64,000 nt of DNA from Peronospora farinosa (Eukaryota; Oomycota; Peronosporomycetes; Peronosporales; Peronosporaceae): NCBI GenBank assembly GCA_947646735.1, contig CANTFK010000961.1, positions 372,001 to 436,000 on the forward strand, given 5' to 3'. A program made the translations under genes and the position numbers. The notes beneath the pieces are model-generated. The model had not been told where the DNA came from, did not search any database, and saw only the letters and a program-made list of their open reading frames with translations. This document shows, in pieces, positions 45,415 to 56,005 of the stretch (positions within the stretch are counted from its first letter, which is position 1; every line of letters begins with the position of its first letter).

Positions 45415-46042
45415 TGGATCTCAGTTATGCTGAAAGGGAAGAAGCTGAGCTTCAAGCTGCAGAGCAGCAAAGTAACATTCGTAGATGTTACATGTGCGGA
45501 AGCACTAGGTACACCCTCCCTAGCTGTCCGTTGCGAAAGCAACATCAGAATCGGCATAGCCGTAACCCTGCTCCTAGCCAAAAGGCGAGCACGGCAGGTA
45601 AAACGTCAGCTCCCAGTAGGTGCAGGGCGCCCTACTGGGAAAGAACTAAGTTCGGTGGAGTCTCTAGGAGGTAGAAGTAAACAGGGCTTAGACCCAGGTG
45701 GTTCTGTGGAAGCTTCCATGGAGCATGAATACAAGTCAGGCTTGTGGCTGTATCGGCAAGCGTTAAGGGCTTTGAGAAGCCATGGCCAATTTTAATTGAC
45801 TCAGAAGCGTCGGGTAATTATGTCCGGCGTCATTACCTTAAAGGGAGTCAGCTGTATGCAGCGCAAAAGGGTGACATCGTCTCGCGACAGGTGTACGTGT
45901 CACCGCTGTCCGTTAAACTTAGGTGTAAAGTTCTTAGACTTAAATAGAATTGAACGCTGTATTTTGCTAGATTTGGACTCGAGATATGAACTTATCTTGG
46001 CATGGCTGGAATGGCATGAGCCCATGGATATATTGCACATCT
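45415..46042 (+). pseudogene. Gypsy Gag zinc knuckle and protease fragment
   Basis: 45415-45674 encodes MDLSYAEREEAELQ and a knuckle-like CYMCGSTRYTLPSC. After frame changes, 45765-45860 reads GFEKPWPILIDSEASGNYVRR, a retropepsin-like active site in which the expected Gly of DSG has become Glu. LNLGVKFLDLN and IERCILLDLDSRYELIL follow. The remnant ends near 46042, against the inverted gypsy half. It is inactive and truncated. Confidence 0.7.
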
Positions 46043-46140
46043 AAACCTTAGGCTTCACGCGCAAAGTCCCTAGCAAAATTTTGGAGAGTCATGAACCCAT
46101 TATCACTAGAACCAGAAGCGCTATTGGTGCGAGCCATTAT

Positions 46141-47757
46141 GTCACTGTCTCTCATGAGGATCTGATAGAAACCGTCTGTCATATCTATGGCGCTGTAAAT
46201 CTTGCTCCCGGACATGGTATTCAATACCATGTCTTTTCGAGGGATAGGCGTTTGAGCCGGGATCGTGGCGTCATTCAGCTTGTTGAAGGCGTGCACAATG
46301 CGCCAACCACCGGTGGCTTTCTTCACACATAAAGTCGTGCTCGAATGTGGCGAGATACTCTCGCGGACATGGCCAGCCTTGCGGCGACCCTCAAAAAAAT
46401 CATCAATAGCGATGACATGATCACGCGGTAACGGCCACTGCCGCATTATGCAATACTTCGATCCTGACACAAGATCTATATCGTGCCGCACTCCACGATC
46501 CGCTGGAAGCTTAGCAGGAATTTTCTCCGATGAAATTTGGCGTACTCATAGGCGATATCGTAGACAGGGTTGCCCGGAGCACGAAGAGCATCCCAACACT
46601 GTGCCACGAAGCGTTCTTCGCTCGCTGATTTAGATCGGCGCTCTTCGGGCGAGCCTCCAGAACTTCTTTCACTGGCTGCTTCGGTGGCTGAAATGATGCA
46701 CACTTACTCGATGTCGCCGGCCTTGAGGTCATGAAGGAAGTCTTTCCATGAAAGGTCTGACAGAGATGTGATCTCTGCAGATGTGCACGGTGGGCTTGCT
46801 TCTTCAATGTATCAACCAAGATGCGGAGACTGCCTTCTTGAATTGTGACAGTGTACAGGAGAAGGGATAAACACGATGCACAAAAGAAGTTGTTGGAAGC
46901 GCCAGAATCCAACAACGATCGGAGTGGTCGCTTCACTCCAGCAACGATGAGACCGATAATAATTAGTCTCGAATCATCGCGCTTGGTGGTGGCATTGAAG
47001 TTAGTGTGATCACTTTGGGGATAGGAGCCCGAGCTGCCACCTGAGTACTCGGGGCTCCATTTCTGCCAGTAGGGCGCCCCGCGCCTACTGGAACCGATCG
47101 TTTTTGTCGGTACCACGGACTACACAGCAAGCTCTCGTGAAACAGCTGTGTTCTAGTCACCGGCGCAGGTGCTCGACAGACATCCGCACGATGGTCTGTT
47201 TTACCACAGCGAAAACACTTCGTTAGGATTGCGAATGTCGCGGCCTATTGATTTGCCGCGACCACGAGAGAACTCGATTGCGTCGAGTTCCATTGGCTCT
47301 GGTCCAGAAGTCCGCAAAAGTTGTGACGTTGTGCAAGTATGACGACGCGACAGTGAAATCTTCACGAAGCGCGAGGGCAAATGCCTCCTCGAGGGACTTT
47401 GGTTCAGCACGTGTGAGGCAGCAACGCGTCATGCCCTCTTGCATACCAAAAATAAAGACATGGACTTGTGAAGCCATGTAAATTGACTGCGTGGTAATGC
47501 AAGATGAAAGATGACGTGTCTTCTGCACGTAGTTACGCATCGACAGCTTGCCTTACTGAGTGATAAGGAAGTCTGCACGCAAGCGACATACATCTTAAGG
47601 AAGATCGAAAGCCAGTCGTAAGTCACGCTGGATATCGTCCAGCGTAGGGAACGCCGACTCATCTACGACGAGCTTTTCGAGAGCCCATTCTTGGCTTTGC
47701 CAACAAGGCTGAGACAGCAGAAAATTTACTTTGGCCGTCGGAGTGTCCATCATCCTT
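46141..47757 (-). pseudogene. Left half of gypsy copy B, inverted (gag, protease, start of RT)
   Basis: On the minus strand this segment is almost identical to 56361-57977 on the plus strand; the sum of paired coordinates is constant at 104118. A 201-codon frame (47116-46511) is identical in protein sequence to 57002-57607. It reads gag ([35 protein letters not shown]), a retropepsin motif (RSLLDSGASNNFF) and the start of reverse transcriptase (YCIMRQWPLPRDHVIAIDDF, RIVHAFNKLNDATIPAQTP, GSKIYSAIDMTDGFYQIL). Identity stops exactly after RDSDI. The matching right half lies at 50436-52008 in plus orientation. Stops and frameshifts are shared with the other copy. Confidence 0.85.
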
Positions 47758-49971
47758 ATTGGCAAACTAGCCTGAGGCACCGCCGAATGGGGAGAGGGTT
47801 TCACCCGTTAACACGTTTCACACGTACGCATATATGTGCTTACCCATTTATGCAGTTTGGGCCAGCAATAACGTTTGCATAGTGAACCATAGGTCTTGTC
47901 ACAACCCAAAAGTCCACCGATGGCGGTGTCATGTTCCTCATAAAAAATTCGATACTTAGGTCCTCATCATGAGGAACCACAATGCATAGTGCATCCGACG
48001 CATCAGTACAATAGTACAACAGCCCCTGTTCGATGGAATATCGATGAAGGATCGCACGTAATCTTGCCGACATTTTAATGTCCAAGTCTTTAAACCTCAT
48101 CACTGCCAAGAGCATGTAGCAAAGCAACACAATGATAGTCTTGAGTGTACGCTGGACGAATGAGATCGGTGATCAAAGACGACAACGTGGTAACATGAGC
48201 AAGCTTATAGTCAGGTCTGCGTGACAACGCATCAGCCAAAGCGTTTTGTTTTCCAGGCTTTTACTTCACCTCGAAGTTATATTTAGCAAAGAATGAAAGC
48301 CAACGGGCCTTTCCGCGCGAGAGATGAGGCTTATGAGTTGCAGTGCGTAAAGACTCATGATCGGTATAGATCACAAAAGGTTTCGAATCTAGCACATGCA
48401 TACTTCATTTCAAGTAGCTCCTTTTCATGAACTGGATAATTCTTTTCTGCAGATTTCAGCTGGTTCTATTCAAAGCGATCACGCGCTCACGACCTTCATC
48501 ATCTGCTTGTAACAGAGCACTGCCAATGGAAAAATCCGAAGCGTACACACGACGATAAACGGTCGATCAGGGTCTTTCAATGGCAAAATAGAAGAATATA
48601 GAAGTCTTGCTTTCACCGCTTAAAAAGCGTCCTCGTGTTTGGCATGCCAACACCATTCCACATCTTTTTTAGGAGATTAGATAATGGCCAAGCCATATCA
48701 GCGTAAATTTTTGCTGTACTTATGCAAGTAATTGGCGAGGCCAAGCCACTTTCACAAGTTCTTCTGGGAATGTGGAACGGGCCATCTAACTATGGCTTTG
48801 ACCTTAGCCGGATCCGCTCTAAGGCCTCGCTCTTCAATGAAACACCCTAAAAAGAGAACCTCTTTGGCACCGAAGATGCACTTAGATGCATTAGCATAAA
48901 GGTTTTGAGTGCGCATGCGCTCAAGCACAGCTCGTAAATGAATAATATGGTTCTCGATATCCGACCGCGCATGTTTAGCAGTTTTTTTACTATGGACACA
49001 GAAGCCATTAAATCACGTCTGTGCATAATTTCGATGGGGTCGAAACAATTGCGTCACCAAGCGGTTAAACGTATCCGACGCATTCGACAGCCCCTGGGGC
49101 ATCACCCACCACCCCCAGAGCATGATGCTTGGAGTACTAACCGCGATGAGCGGAATATTGCTAGATCGCATGAGCAATTCTTAGTACTATCGATTAAGTC
49201 GAGCGCACTGTTCATGGTACAGCCGACCATATTGTTCCGAAGAACATCTAGGAATTGGCGTCTGCGCAGGTATAGTGGCTACACTAAACTTATTAATATC
49301 ATGAACAATACGCTACTTACCATTGGGTTTCTTGACACAGAAAGTGGGTGTCGAGTGCGGATATTTACTCTCAAGCGCCACTGCCGCCGCGTGCTCTGAA
49401 CGAAAGAACTCGTCAATGACGTCATAACGTTCTCTTGGAAGATGTTACTGCCGTGTGACGCAATATTAGGTTCCAGTAACCAAGTAAATCTCATAAAGTA
49501 CACCTCTATCAGGAGATATCCAGACGGTGGATCATGGCACACCACTTCCTGATATTCCTTAACTAAAGAATAGTAGAATCCGAAGGGCTCATCAAGATAG
49601 ATGATCCACTACGTGCACTAAGTGCCGCCTTTGTATCTTCAACGACTGCCTCATCGACAATTGAGGATGACTTTAGCTCGAGGTTAGGTCGAATTGCCAC
49701 CATATCAAATAGATCACCAGCCTTCAAGACTTAATGAAAATGATCCACAGACATTTCGTGTAGCTATTTAATGATGAGAGGACTTCAAGGTCGACCTCAC
49801 CATCTACATCACCTGTCACTCCGTTGGCCAGGTGTACAGCTGTTCACAGACATCACCACGTAATAAAAAAGACGCTTTGCATCTCGCAGCCGCCATCTGT
49901 CAACGCTGCCGACTCATTAACGAGACCGTTTTTTTTGAAGTACTCGGAAATCATAATTCCCAAGGCAGATA
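47758..49971 (-). pseudogene. Second gypsy pol remnant (RT, RNase H, integrase N-terminus)
   Basis: Minus-strand gypsy pol of a different lineage, inserted between the two halves of copy B. From right to left: EVVCHDPPSG-like N-terminal segment and AYNKLNAATIP-type region (about 49550-49250), the RT palm (about 49000-48700, NLYANASKCIFGAKEVLFLG), RNase H (about 48360-48200, IYTDHESLRTA, WLSFFAKYNFEVKYKPG, NALADALSRRPDYKL), then the start of integrase (48130-47840, HRYSIEQGLLYYCTDASDA, VVPHDEDL). Many stops and frame changes. The integrase core is missing. Confidence 0.75.
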
Positions 49972-50308
49972 GATCCTCGATCTTAACTTGCTCTATACGA
50001 TAGCCGATGTCATTACCGGTATTCAGTGAGTCACGAACGCAGGTGACATCACTAACAAGGTATTAGACCTTCATTTTCTCTATACGAGAGTCGATGTCAT
50101 TTTTTTAACGACATCCAGTGAATCGCTATTACAGCCAATATTCACCAACAAGGTCATCGATCTTAACTTGCTCTATACGAAAGTCTATGTCATTACCGAC
50201 ATCAAGTGAATAGCTATTACAGACAATATCACTAACAAGGTCTTCGTCCTTAACTTGAGCTTTACACCGATGTAATTACCGACATCTAGTGACTCAGTAT
50301 CAATCAAC
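49972..50308 (-). repeat. Coding tandem repeat, ~87 bp unit, about 3.7 copies
   Basis: Units start near 49972, 50064, 50157 and 50243. On the minus strand each encodes a peptide close to DLVSDIVCNSYSLDVGN followed by DIDFRIEQVKI. It sits just upstream (5' on the minus strand) of the gypsy reverse transcriptase, in the linker after the protease. Confidence 0.75.
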
Positions 50309-50435
50309 GGAGTACGTGCATTTCACTAGGTGTCACTGAGCTATGCTCGACACTATTGTTGTTGACGTTGGAGTTTATCAACTCATACACTCCAATGTCC
50401 AGCACACTAACTGACTCAGTTTACGCTCACTGTGG

Positions 50436-52008
50436 TCAGCACCTTGAGCGGGATGCTTTGGGAGTGGATAGTCATGCCACAATGTCTTAAGAACGCTCCA
50501 GCTACGTCTAATCGGATGGTGACACAAGTACTTCGTCCTCTTCGCGACTTTGCACCGAGCTACTTTGACGACATTTTTGTTCACAGCCGCGCTGAACAAA
50601 AGCTCAGCGCTACGGAGGTACACCTACGACACTTGAAGCAAGTGTTTCAAGTTATGCGCGCGAATAAATTGTATGCGAATTTGAAGAAATGTGTCTTATG
50701 CGCCCCCAAGATCCCAGTACTCGGTTGCTACGTCAACAAGAAAGCTGTCCGCGCTGATATTGAGAAGATCATCATCGATCTGCACCTGGCCAACGCCCAG
50801 GACCCAAACTGAATTACGTCAATGTCTCGGTATGGCGAATTACTTGCATTAGTATACGAAGAATTATGCTGAGCTAATTCAGCCATTATCGACATTGCTC
50901 AAGAAAGGCGCAGTATGGTTATGGAAGGCAGAACATCAATCTGCCTTCGACTACGTGAAGAAGAGCTTGTCCGAGGCACCGGTGCTGATGCTACCTGATG
51001 ACTCCAAGCCATTCCACGTCGTATGTGACGCGAGCAATTTCGCTATAGAATGTGCCCTCATGCAATTTGATGACTAGGGTCGAGAGCGCGTCGTGAGTTT
51101 TGAATCACGACAGATGAAACCTACAAAGAGAAATTATCCGGTACACGAAAAGGAACTTTTGGCTATGCGTTACGCGCTAATCAAGTTTGAAATATATTTG
51201 CTCGGCGAATAGATGTTTTCTATCTACACAAATCACGAATCATTGCGTACCGCCGTCAAGAGCGCTAACTTTCCCCAGCGTATGGCACGTCGGTTGTCAT
51301 TCTTCGCCGAGTATAGTTTTGTGGTGCATTACAAGTCCTCAAAAATAAAAATCTCGCTGACGCGCTTTCTCGTCGTCCTGATTACGATCCTCGGCGCGAC
51401 ATAGGTCATTAAACAGAGAATGTTGATGACGACGAAGATATCTGTGCGTGTTGTGTTTAGATGGGACTCAATGCAATGATTTTAACACCTATGCTGTCTA
51501 TCCGAACTCAGATCGCTAGATCCTATGCAAATAATTCCTTTTTTCTATGCGGGAATCATCGATTATCTCATGGGACCTAGTGAGAATTCACTCGCGAAGT
51601 TGACGAAACTAACACGCGATAACATCAAGCGTTACGCGCTTGACGGACAGTCGCACACTTACAAGATGGACGTCATTTATTTGCCGCGTGTCGTCATCTC
51701 TGCTTGTAACGGGGCTAGATCTCCGTTACTTACACACACTCTAGGTCTTACGAGGAAGCGTAAGGGAGCGCGCAATAAGTAGCGCGCTTAAGGTTTATTT
51801 CAGCTCTGATTTTTTTATATATTCTTTATACTCAGTACGATAGTCCCTAAACGCATGGGAACCACTCAACAACAAATATCTTCTCCTTTTGGCTGTTGAT
51901 GAGACTGATTCTTACTTACCTTCGAATAGAGATACGAATGGCTACACCCGCTATATCGGGTGTAGCATATAAACTACTTATGTAATATGTATTTAAGTAT
52001 GGCTAGTT
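50436..52008 (+). pseudogene. Right half of gypsy copy B (RT palm, RNase H, 3' end)
   Basis: Direct repeat of 57994-59565 with offset 7557-7558, almost identical. It starts at SGMLWEWIVMPQCLKNAP and includes the RT active-site segment SYFDDIFVHS, the thumb (YANLKKCVLCAPKIPVLG), RNase H (PVHEKELLAMRYALIKFEI, HESLRTAVKSANF, SFFAEYSFVVHYKSSK) and about 225 bp of 3' non-coding sequence. Both copies have TAG at the same codons (after ANYLH, after QFDD, before MFSIYTNHES). One extra base near 50772 distinguishes this copy. Confidence 0.87.
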
Positions 52009-52009
52009 G

Positions 52010-52143
52010 TGTAGCGGTACACCCCGTGAGACCACCCCTCACACGAACTAGCACACACTCGTGGGTTCGACAAAACACAGAATATATTTCGACTTATTTA
52101 AATCACGGCATCATTAACCTTAAGCGGGCGATCGCAGGCAATC
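52010..52143 (+). repeat. LTR-end-like sequence
   Basis: Begins TGTAGCGGTACACCCC exactly where the gypsy copy B repeat ends, similar to TGTAGCGGAGCTACAC at 62878. Probably an LTR end of the neighbouring element, but the boundary partner was not found. Confidence 0.35.
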
Positions 52144-53341
52144 ATGAACCTGAACAAATTACTGGAACCACTAGAACAAGGCAAACGAGCAACGAGCAAC
52201 GACGACGACCAACTACTGGCACCGTCTAACGTGGAGCCTCCCAACTATCCGCGAACATATGCGAAGAGTTTTCGCGTCTAGGAGCAGTACGCCTGCAGCG
52301 CAATTGCACGTTCGAGTGTTGATAAAGAGATACGCGAGATATGGCGACAATGTAGCGCACAAGGGGGCAACCGATTTCGTTGACGCGTGCCGTAAGACAA
52401 GCCTCACTGGTCGAGTTTTGGAATGCATTCGTCCGCCGGTGGAACAACGAGGCATCTTTTGCCAAACTCGTACCGTAAAGCTAGGAGCAACGTCGTCGTT
52501 ATGGACTTGCAGAAACCCGCGAGATGGTATGTGAGTTGTCGTGGGCCTCGGGCCTTCCTTCTTGCTTTGTTCACTGGCGAGAACGCTGAATCATTATGAA
52601 CGCCACGGCGTAGCGCGGTTAAACCGAGCTCAATGGGTGACCATTCTTGGAGGTTGTCCGCGTTCCGAGAAGGAGCGCACGTGGATTGGTATAGGAGAGT
52701 GATTGCGTGATGAACACCAACGAGCGCATGGGTGTACTCGAATGAACATATACATGCGTTAAAACTCTTCACTAGCCTCAAGAACACGTTATCAAACGGC
52801 AAGAATCCAGCATCGAGACCTGCGCGGCGTTCTCATCAGCGAGTCCTCCAATATAGCAAGCTGCTTGACGCTCGCGATCTCGCTCACCTCCTGATCGTAA
52901 TCGATCAAGATATCCACAACGTCCGTGAGAAGTTTATCGTAGGTTTCCACGAATTGCTATTCAGGGGTTAACCGAGCCAGCGAAAGCGGTAGTAGCTCGT
53001 TTCCGGAACAACTTTTTTTCGAGCGCGAGCAGCGCCATGAACAGTCTGAGGCGGTTCAATATGTTTTAAGATTCTTTACACAAGCCAACTTCAATTTCCA
53101 GCGCTGTCAACGGGGGTGGACCGTCGCGCTGTACGCAGCGTAAGGCACCGAAGTCTAAACGACAGTTGCCAAATTCTTCGGTCGTGGCGCAGCTCCAGGA
53201 GGTCGATCGTTGGGTGACGTTCGCTCTAGACCGTGATGCGAGTCAAGCACGGGAGATGGCTGAGGCTGCGGAGAGTATCGCGGAGGAGGCTTCTTCTGAG
53301 ATTGCTGGATTCGCTCATCGACTCGAGCGTTTGAAGCAGTA
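52144..53341 (+). pseudogene. Antisense ORF of gypsy element (second copy)
   Basis: Plus-strand coding remnant convergent with gypsy pol at 53.5-55.9 kb. Readable pieces in successive frames are MNLNKLLEPLEQGKRA, VVVMDLQKPARWYVSC, GPRAFLLALFTGENAE, SRPARRSHQRVLQYSKLLD, ARDLAHLLIVIDQDIHNVRE and KFIVGFHELLF. At the C-terminus a coiled-coil segment follows (REMAEAAESIAEEASSEIAG, FAHRLERLKQ). A related phrase (GSIDQDRR) occurs in the third copy at 60.4 kb. At least five frame changes. No known domain was recognised. Confidence 0.5.
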
Positions 53342-53449
53342 AAATGCTTAACTTCGACAAGACAACGCGGAGTGGTGCGGGCTGTGCCATACCGATCCGC
53401 TAAGATCCTCGCGCTACCAGGGACCGCGTTATGCACCTACGTCGATTCA

Positions 53450-55864
53450 GTCGTCGACGGGGGGTACGACGGCCAGTAACGCTTAAGACGACCGACGTAT
53501 AAAATAATTATATCTATAATATAAGTAAAGTTGGGTGTAGACGGATGAACGAAGGAGTGTTCAGTCCGTAGAAATCCCCGTTCACCTTAACCACTTTGAA
53601 TGGGCCAATAAATTATGGTGATAGTTTCTTGTGCCGAGGTTTGTTACTGATGCGTTGAGTGTAAGGTTGGTATTTTGGTTTTACTATCGACGACAAGCCG
53701 ATAGTAAAACCAAAATACCAACCTTACACTTTTCAAAGTTCTTGCGCCCGCGCTGGTCTGCGGACGCCTTGTGCTTATCGATCGCAGCGGCAATGGCGTC
53801 GCGCACATATCGCGCGACAGATCGACGATGTATAACAAATTCGTCGATCAACGCAGATTCCGACAGACGGACTTAGAATAAAGACTAAGCTTCGCTATCC
53901 GGGGAAATAATGTTCTGTGACTTGGAACGCGTTTGCACCGCATGTAGTGAGTTGGGTAACGTATTTCGCAAAGGTGGCAGTGTACCGAGACATCCTGTAT
54001 CCCTCACCCAACAAGATTAAAAAAATCGGCCAAGCTAAGAAAAGCGAGGGCGCGCGATGGCGGGCATCATTCACGAAAAAGGGGGTTAAACCAGTCGATG
54101 CATGAACATCATTGTTCATCGCGAAATCAGTCATGGGAGGAACCCGCTTCATGACGCGGAAGACGTGGCGCAACTGCGCAGGACGTCCTCCAACACGCGA
54201 TTGACTCGCTCAGTCTGTCCATCTGTTTCAGGTTGCGCGGTGGTAGACATCATCAGACAAGTGCCGAGAATCTCAAACAAGCGAGACCAAAACGTTGCCG
54301 TAAATCGAGGATCACGATTGAAGACAATCGTGGCGGGCATGCCATGATGTGTAGAGACCATGTCTACAAAGAAAGCCGCGGTATCTTCGGCCGTGATGAA
54401 AGCAGGGACAGGTAAGAGATGCGCCATCTTACTAAACCTACATACGATGATGTGCGTTCCTGCGCGTTGGATGGCGATCCAAAAACAAGTTCATGCTCAC
54501 GGAATTCCGAAGACGCGTGGCTATTGGACGATGAAAATGCGGGGTCTGTGCCGACGGGTCCGGCTTCACACGCTGGCACACCTCATAGGACCGAACCTAC
54601 ATGCGGACTCACTTATAATGTGGGGCCAATAAAAGCTCCGAGACAAAGCAAGTTACGTCTTCTTGCGACCCAGATGGCCGCTTGTGGCGCTATCGTGGTG
54701 CTTGTATCACTAAGATCGTCGTCGAGTGGGACGACAATACGACGAGTGTCCGACCGGTCTATTTGATACATGAGCAGCTTGCTATTTAAGGAGTACCGCG
54801 CAATGTGGGCGCGAGTGGAAGCTGAGAGCGAGAGCAATCTTTCATCCGAGGGATCGCTACAGTAGCAAACGATCGGTGAGTAAACACATCGCGTGAATAC
54901 GCCTCTACGATGTCACCACGCAGCGGGACTACCGCGAACACAGTCGCGATATTAATTCATAGGGTCGCACACGCGATTCAATCGTCGTCATCAGCGCTCG
55001 TCGTGGCTACAGCCGGTGTATCTTCGCGGGGATTATATATGTCTCCTCAATAAACGTCTGCAACAATGTTTGTTGATTCAGGCTTTGTAATGTACCAAAA
55101 AGTTGTACTCAGCGAAAAAATGACACATAACGCGCCATGCTCTGGCTGAGATTCGGGCTCTAAGTCGCGGTCCGTAGGGACTCACGATCGGTGAAGATGA
55201 TAAAAGTCCAATCTCCAAGCAAGTAAACACAGAAATTTACGAGTGCGTAGCGCATTCGCTAGCAGCTCCTTGTCCTGAACTGGATAATTGCACTCGGCAG
55301 GTTCTAGCTGCCGAAATTGGTAACTCATCACACGTTAGTTTAAATTCTCGTCATGCTGCATCGACACACATCCTATTACAAAGTCACTAGCATGGCAAAA
55401 AATATGAAAAGGGGTATCTGGATTAGGCAGCTCTAATACTGGCGCTGTCAAGAGTCTTGCCTAGAACTCGTTAAATGCAGACTGGTGCTCTTGGCGCCAT
55501 ATCCATATGGCACCCTTCTTCAGCAGTTGTGACAGCGGCTGAATTACTTACGCATAGTTTTTTTGCGTAAGGATGAAGGTAGTTGGCCAAACCCATTAAT
55601 TGACGGAAATGCTTCCGTTTCTTTAGGACTGTCCAAAAATAAATCGCCGAAACTTTTTACGGATCAGCGCGAACACCTTTTGCGCTTACATAGTTTCCTA
55701 ACACGGGAATCTCAGAGGCACAAAAGATGCACTTCTTTAAATTTGCGTAAAATTGGTTCTCGCGCAATAATTTCAAACACCTTACTTAGGTGGGCAAGAT
55801 GCACATCCAGGTCTGTCGCGCTCTCAGTGGCGCGACTGTGGGCGGATATCGTCGAAGTAGCTCG
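53450..55864 (-). pseudogene. Gypsy pol remnant (RNase H and integrase)
   Basis: Minus strand. Around 54840-54610 the integrase zinc-binding region (RRIVVPLDDDLSDT). Around 54430-54150 the integrase core with FVDMVSTHHGMPATIVFNRD, FEILGTCLMMSTTAQPETDG and QTERVNRVLEDVLRSCA, then DFAMNNDVHASTGLTPFFVN. Around 53780-53600 the tail (KASADQRGRKNFEK, ASVTNLG). RNase H and RT fragments extend right towards 55.86 kb in poor condition. A perfect 32-bp hairpin interrupts the tail. Inactive. Confidence 0.75.
53658..53730. repeat. Perfect 32-bp inverted repeat with 9-base loop
   Basis: Arms 53658-53689 and 53699-53730 are exact reverse complements (starting AGTGTAAGGTTGGTATTTTG on the left arm). The loop is ACGACAAGC. 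It lies within the gypsy integrase tail, between FEK and the ASVTNLG segment. Confidence 0.95.
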
Positions 55865-56005
55865 GCGCAAGATTACTGCGAATTAAAACAAAACAAAAAT
55901 AAAACAGAGTCATATTTACGATTAAATTAAGAGCGCTTCCTCAACGCCCTTTTTAGTGTAAGATCCTTAGCTCGTTACACCTGGTAGCACTTTGTAGTCC
56001 TTCGA
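55865..56005 (+). repeat. Leader of gypsy copy A; inverted match at 59655-59760
   Basis: Contains TTACTGCGAATTAA, an A-rich tract and AAGAGCGCTTCCTCAACGCC directly before the gag ATG at 56006. The reverse complement of 59655-59760 has the same order of motifs. Confidence 0.7.

Noticed and set aside
48938..49399. 153-codon plus-strand frame
   Set aside because: Antisense to recognisable gypsy RT sequence on the minus strand.
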